15,039 bases of DNA from an uncultured Planctomycetaceae bacterium (GTDB taxonomy: Bacteria > Planctomycetota > Phycisphaerae > UBA1845 > UTPLA1). Position 1 is the first letter of the stretch, and each line of letters starts with the position of its first letter. Below the pieces are notes generated by a model, which worked only from the letters and a program-made list of their open reading frames with translations, made no database searches and was not told the DNA's origin. Positions 12,177 through 15,039 of this stretch are shown piece by piece. Location of the stretch: contig CALLKH010000227.1 in NCBI GenBank assembly GCA_938008425.1, forward strand, positions 1 to 15,039, read 5' to 3'. A program made the translations under genes and the position numbers.

Positions 12177-13291
12177 CTCACCGCGAAACCCGCCGTCATC
12201 CACTTGCTGGACTCGACCGCGTGAACAACCGCGAGCTCGCCCGACTTGATCTCACCCTCGCGCACCATCTGATCGAAGTGGAGCAGCGTGGCGGCCCCGC
12301 CGCAGTAACCGATCTTGTTGCTGCGGAACTTGATCTGCTCGCGACCGATGTGGAGGCGATCGAGGAACGCGGGAATGTGATCTTCGTAGAGCTGCGTCGT
12401 TGGAATGGAGACGACGTAGTGATCCACCGTGCCCGGATCGATCTTGAGCCGGGTCGTGAAGTTGGAAAGTCCCTGGAGCAGCAGCGGCGCGGCATTGTCA
12501 TTCACCGCGGTGAAATCCTGCCACAGGTGGTGCATGCCCTCGCCGTAGAGCTCGGGAATCTGCTGGTTGCGCTTCATCAGGTCGGCCGCTGCGCCGCCCG
12601 CGGTCATGCCGGCCGGGCGTCCCGCGCCGACCGACTCGACGAAGGTGTCGATGATGCGGTGGCTCTTGTCATCGGGATCGGCCGCCTTGAGAACCATGGC
12701 GCCGGCGCCGTCGGCGAGAATCCAGCGAAGCGCCGCATGAACCTTGTCGATCTTCGGCTGATTGAAGTAGCACGATCGCAGATAGATCGACGAGAGCTGG
12801 CTGTAGCAGATCAGCGCCGTCTTGTAGCGACCCGTGCGAATGGCATCGAAGGCGATCTGGGTGCTCTTGCCGACGCCGGAGCAGTTGGAGTGAATCTCCA
12901 TCTCCGCGCAGTTCTGAATTGCCAGACGCTCCTGGAGAAGCGCGCTGGTCGGCGGTGTGCTCTGATCGTACGACGGGCACGAGATCAGCAGGAGTTCGAT
13001 CTCCTGCGGCTCGATGTCCGCCATCTCGAGCGCGCGGCGAGCGGCCTGCTCCGCCAGCGTGCTGAAATTGTGCGTCATATCGCCGGTTTCAGGATCCACC
13101 GCGAAGTGTCGAGTCATGACCCCGCCGCGATCCAACATCTTCTGACCGAGATTGCCGACGAAGCTCTTCACTTTCGCCGGAGCATTGTCCAGGGCACCCA
13201 GGATGGATTCGACTCGATCGTTAGGAACCGGCGGACCCGGAAGGAAGCTGCCAGTTCCGGCGATTTTGACAGGTATGAGTGACAATGACAT
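12170..13291 (-). CDS. KAS III-like (thiolase-fold) condensing-enzyme homologue, catalytic His and Asn apparently missing
   Basis: A 373-residue thiolase-superfamily protein related to 3-oxoacyl-ACP synthase III. The ATG at 13291 is chosen over the upstream frame start at 13366 because GGGAG precedes it and the family N-terminus follows at once (VKIAGTGSFLPGPPVPN). The conserved N-terminal half is intact: LISCPSYDQSTPPTSALLQE, the nucleophile Cys137 in HSNCSGVGKSTQIAFDAI, and LADGAGAMVL. In the C-terminal half the usual PHQAN His position reads SIPTTQ (Thr298) and the GN motif reads IGYCGGA (Tyr329). The second and third triad residues therefore seem replaced, while Gly-Gly-Ala-Ala after them is kept. 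This may be a non-decarboxylating acyltransferase or a scaffold. It is the first gene of a coupled set with a membrane methyltransferase and an SDR, and lies far from any fab cluster. Confidence 0.85.
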   Translation of the reverse strand: MSLSLIPVKIAGTGSFLPGPPVPNDRVESILGALDNAPAKVKSFVGNLGQKMLDRGGVMTRHFAVDPETGDMTHNFSTLAEQAARRALEMADIEPQEIELLLISCPSYDQSTPPTSALLQERLAIQNCAEMEIHSNCSGVGKSTQIAFDAIRTGRYKTALICYSQLSSIYLRSCYFNQPKIDKVHAALRWILADGAGAMVLKAADPDDKSHRIIDTFVESVGAGRPAGMTAGGAAADLMKRNQQIPELYGEGMHHLWQDFTAVNDNAAPLLLQGLSNFTTRLKIDPGTVDHYVVSIPTTQLYEDHIPAFLDRLHIGREQIKFRSNKIGYCGGAATLLHFDQMVREGEIKSGELAVVHAVESSKWMTAGFAVRW

Positions 13292-13394
13292 AGATCTCCC
13301 AGTCTCTTGCGATCGTCGCGATGGCGGCCGAGTGGACCTGTAAACCACTTCAGCCGTGTCCGCCAATCTCGGTCGGACGAATGCGAAGCCGCGT

Positions 13395-13400
13395 ATGATA
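13395..13400 (-). promoter_or_regulatory. putative -10 box of the KAS III-like operon
   Basis: TATCAT on the minus strand matches 5 of 6 consensus bases. The same hexamer also lies before the fibro-slime gene (5129-5134) and in the fxsA leader (8115-8120). No -35 box is evident. Confidence 0.25.
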
Positions 13401-13625
13401 GCGGGATCGAAACGTCACGGGGAGTCCCACGGCGGACTTCACCCCGAAAAAAAGCAACAATCTTTTCCGACCCGCGAAATGATACCCGCGACGCGTCCGG
13501 ACGCAACTGAGCCGGGAACCGGGTCCATTGTAATTCCTGTTACCTATTCTTTTGCAATTACTTAGGAGCCGAACCCCACCCCGAGCTACCCCTTCGGGGC
13601 CATCCTTCCGGGGCAACCCGCGGAC

Positions 13626-13673
13626 CCGGTTCGAGCGTTCTTGCCGTTTGAACCGGATTCTCGTGAAATCCGG
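13626..13673 (+). promoter_or_regulatory. mutually exclusive hairpins in the leader of the dipeptide epimerase gene
   Basis: CCGGTTC (13626-13632) can pair with GAACCGG (13650-13656). CCGGATT (13653-13659) can pair with AATCCGG (13667-13673). Both are perfect 7-bp stems and they share the four bases 13653-13656, so only one can form. The second stem ends two bases before the ATG at 13676 and would cover the ribosome binding region. This is the geometry of an on/off leader. No known riboswitch class was recognised. Confidence 0.4.
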
Positions 13674-13675
13674 CC

Positions 13676-14698
13676 ATGATCACGCTGACCTGGCAAAGAA
13701 TCCGCATGGCGCCGGCCACCCCCTTCCGAACCGCCAAGGCCGTCAGAACCGAGAAAGAAACCCTCTGGACTAAACTGCAATCCGAAGGCGTTGTCGGCTG
13801 GGGCGAGGCGGTGCCCATGGACACCTACGGGCAGACGCTCGACTCCGCGGAAACCACGCTCAAGTCCGTCGCAAAATCTCTCGAAGGCAGGAATCCCCGG
13901 CACATTGAGGACATCACGTCAGAACTGGTCCACGGCTATGACGACCAACTGGCCACGGTCGCAGCGATCGACGCTGCGCTACATGACTGGGTCGGCAAGA
14001 AGTACGGAATCTCAACGGTGGAATGGCTGGGACTCGATCCGACCCGCATTCCACTGACATCCTTCACGATTGGAATCGCGGACCGCGATGCAGTCGCCGA
14101 GAAAGTACGAACAGCCTCGGAATTCCCGATCTTTAAGGTGAAAGTCGGCATCCCCGAAGGCGATGCCGCCCTTTCAACGATCCGTGCGACGGCCCCGGCG
14201 AAGATGATCCGCGTCGATGCAAACATGGGCTGGACAGCCGACCAGGCGCTGTCTGAATTGCCGCGTTTGAAGGAAATGGGGGTGGAGTTTGTAGAGCAGC
14301 CGGTCGCATCGAACGACCTGGACGGACTCAAACGCCTCAAGGATGCCGCGATTGTGCCCATCGTGGCGGATGAGAGTTGCGTGCGACCCTGCGATGTCCT
14401 GCGCGTGGCGGGCCGCGTCGATGGAATCAACATCAAGCTCAGCAAGTGCGGCGGGATTCGGCAGGGACTCAAGATGATCCACCTCGCGCGGGCCCACGGC
14501 CTCAAGATCATGCTCGGCTGCATGATCGAAAGCTCGCTCGGGATTTCCGCCGCCGCCCAGCTCGCACCTCTCGTCGACTGGCTGGACCTCGATGGCCATC
14601 TCCTTCTGGCCAATGATCCGTTCACCGGGCTGGGGGGACGATCCGGCCGACTCACGATCGGAGGCGGGCCGGGGCTGGGTGTCACGCCCTGCAACTGA
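13676..14698 (+). CDS. enolase-superfamily dipeptide epimerase (L-Ala-D/L-Glu epimerase type)
   Basis: A 340-residue muconate-lactonizing-subgroup enzyme of normal length. The ATG at 13676 starts the capping domain directly (MITLTWQRIRMAPATPFRTA). Active-site residues are in order: FTIGI (130-134), KVK (154-156) general base pair, metal ligands D181 (RVDANMGW), E207 (FVEQP) and D232 (VADES), the lysine strand IKLSKCGG (253-260), GCMIESSLGISAAAQLA (281-297), and the C-terminal DLD (304-306) with NDPF that marks dipeptide epimerases binding the alpha-amino group. The family converts L-Ala-D-Glu from peptidoglycan into L-Ala-L-Glu for breakdown, though some members prefer hydrophobic or cationic dipeptides. 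No peptidase or murein transporter is adjacent, so the substrate is inferred from motifs. There is no good Shine-Dalgarno, and a hairpin ends 2 nt before the ATG. Confidence 0.9.
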   Translation: MITLTWQRIRMAPATPFRTAKAVRTEKETLWTKLQSEGVVGWGEAVPMDTYGQTLDSAETTLKSVAKSLEGRNPRHIEDITSELVHGYDDQLATVAAIDAALHDWVGKKYGISTVEWLGLDPTRIPLTSFTIGIADRDAVAEKVRTASEFPIFKVKVGIPEGDAALSTIRATAPAKMIRVDANMGWTADQALSELPRLKEMGVEFVEQPVASNDLDGLKRLKDAAIVPIVADESCVRPCDVLRVAGRVDGINIKLSKCGGIRQGLKMIHLARAHGLKIMLGCMIESSLGISAAAQLAPLVDWLDLDGHLLLANDPFTGLGGRSGRLTIGGGPGLGVTPCN

Positions 14699-14988
14699 CC
14701 CACTCAAGAATGGCCGCGACTGAAGCCCGCCGAACCCGCTGCTGCTCGGCCGGTACCGGGGCTCACCTCAGATTCATCCCGATTGGGCCCGCAACTGCGA
14801 AAACGTGTAACCGCGCTGCGAACCCCATTCAGGGAACCGAATTCTCGGACTGAACAAAAAATCGCGCAATCCAATTTGACCTTTTCAATTTCGAGGGAAG
14901 AATCAAGGTAGGAATGTAACCGGATCATTTGGGTCGGAACCCGCCCGCCCCGAATCATCTCCCATGTCGATGGCCGGCCGGTAATCCG
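14699..14988. other. spacer downstream of the dipeptide epimerase gene
   Basis: Close to 300 bp without a supportable gene. It has a 10-bp palindrome CCGGTACCGG (14750-14759) and an AT-rich part (14850-14930) with a promoter-like TTGACC (14876-14881), 16 bp, AAGAAT (14898-14903) pointing right. No downstream gene start is visible, so that promoter is doubtful. There is no clear terminator. Confidence 0.4.
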
Positions 14989-15039
14989 TCAGGCGTCGCG
15001 CATTCGATCCGGGATTTCCACCTCGCGTGTAGTTTCAAG
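14989..15039 (-). CDS. possible C-terminal end of a minus-strand gene entering from the right
   Basis: On the minus strand the last 51 bases read LETTREVEIPDRMRDA and stop (TGA at 14991-14989). The polar, charged composition looks like a real protein tail and the other two minus frames look worse, but 16 codons cannot prove a gene. The next sequence to the right would settle it. Confidence 0.25.
   Translation of the reverse strand, partial: LETTREVEIPDRMRDA

Larger units (their letters stand above)
13292..13675. other. divergent spacer between the KAS III-like gene and the dipeptide epimerase gene
   Basis: No gene supported. It contains TATCAT on minus (13395-13400), a possible -10 for the KAS III operon about 104 nt from its start; an AT-rich island (13526-13562) with the inverted repeat GTAATT (13530-13535) and AATTAC (13556-13561); a small UUCG-type hairpin (CCCC-TTC-GGGG) near 13590-13600; and a pair of overlapping hairpins just before the epimerase ATG. 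Confidence 0.45.

Noticed and set aside
12116..13282. A 388-codon open frame on the plus strand opposite the KAS III-like gene
   Set aside because: Antisense shadow; the minus-strand frame has a clear thiolase fold and a ribosome binding site, this one has neither.
14876..14903. Promoter-like TTGACC-16 bp-AAGAAT pointing right
   Set aside because: Listed only as a remark: no plus-strand gene follows in the window and the right end may hold a minus-strand gene tail, so there is nothing for it to drive.

Overview
The window is a high-GC stretch with the gene style of a Gram-negative environmental bacterium. It encodes a complete BamA/Omp85 protein, so there is an outer membrane. It also encodes a fibro-slime protein with a PEP-CTERM sorting tail, a large secreted M28 peptidase carrying PDZ domains, a PEGA-type lipoprotein and an NhaR-like LysR regulator. 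This mix, with sparse operons, long intergenic spacers and many starts lacking a strong Shine-Dalgarno, fits Planctomycetota (perhaps Phycisphaerae-like). That placement is inference: no rRNA or other marker is present.

Layout. (1) 2-3861, plus strand: the 3' end of ruvX/yqgF, a small PEGA lipoprotein (460-903), and an 876-residue exported M28 metallopeptidase with two PDZ domains (1231-3861) ending at a strong intrinsic terminator (3894-3930). (2) 3931-4306: a non-coding spacer holding a 114-bp palindromic unit (4075-4188). (3) 4307-7915, minus strand: the fibro-slime PEP-CTERM protein, a spacer with one possible tiny gene, and bamA. (4) 7916-9430: fxsA on plus, convergent with a small HPF/RaiA-type ribosome-binding gene on minus, with a 13-bp inverted repeat between them. 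(5) 9431-10465: nhaR on plus, divergent from hpf across a promoter region rich in inverted repeats. (6) 10535-13291, minus: a likely operon of a KAS III-like condensing-enzyme homologue, an ICMT/PEMT-type membrane methyltransferase coupled to it by a 7-nt overlap, and an NAD-dependent epimerase/dehydratase. (7) 13676-14698, plus: an enolase-superfamily dipeptide epimerase behind a leader with mutually exclusive hairpins. (8) 14699-15039: spacer, with a possible C-terminal end of a minus-strand gene at the right edge.

Together the genes cover envelope biogenesis and surface proteins (BamA, lipoprotein, fibro-slime protein, exported peptidase), ribosome hibernation and stress control (HPF, NhaR), murein-peptide salvage (dipeptide epimerase) and a small lipid or polyketide-like biosynthetic operon. 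That operon is the best candidate for unusual biology: its condensing-enzyme homologue keeps the nucleophilic Cys but appears to lack the His and Asn of the normal catalytic triad. No CRISPR array, tRNA, rRNA, transposase or prophage gene was seen.
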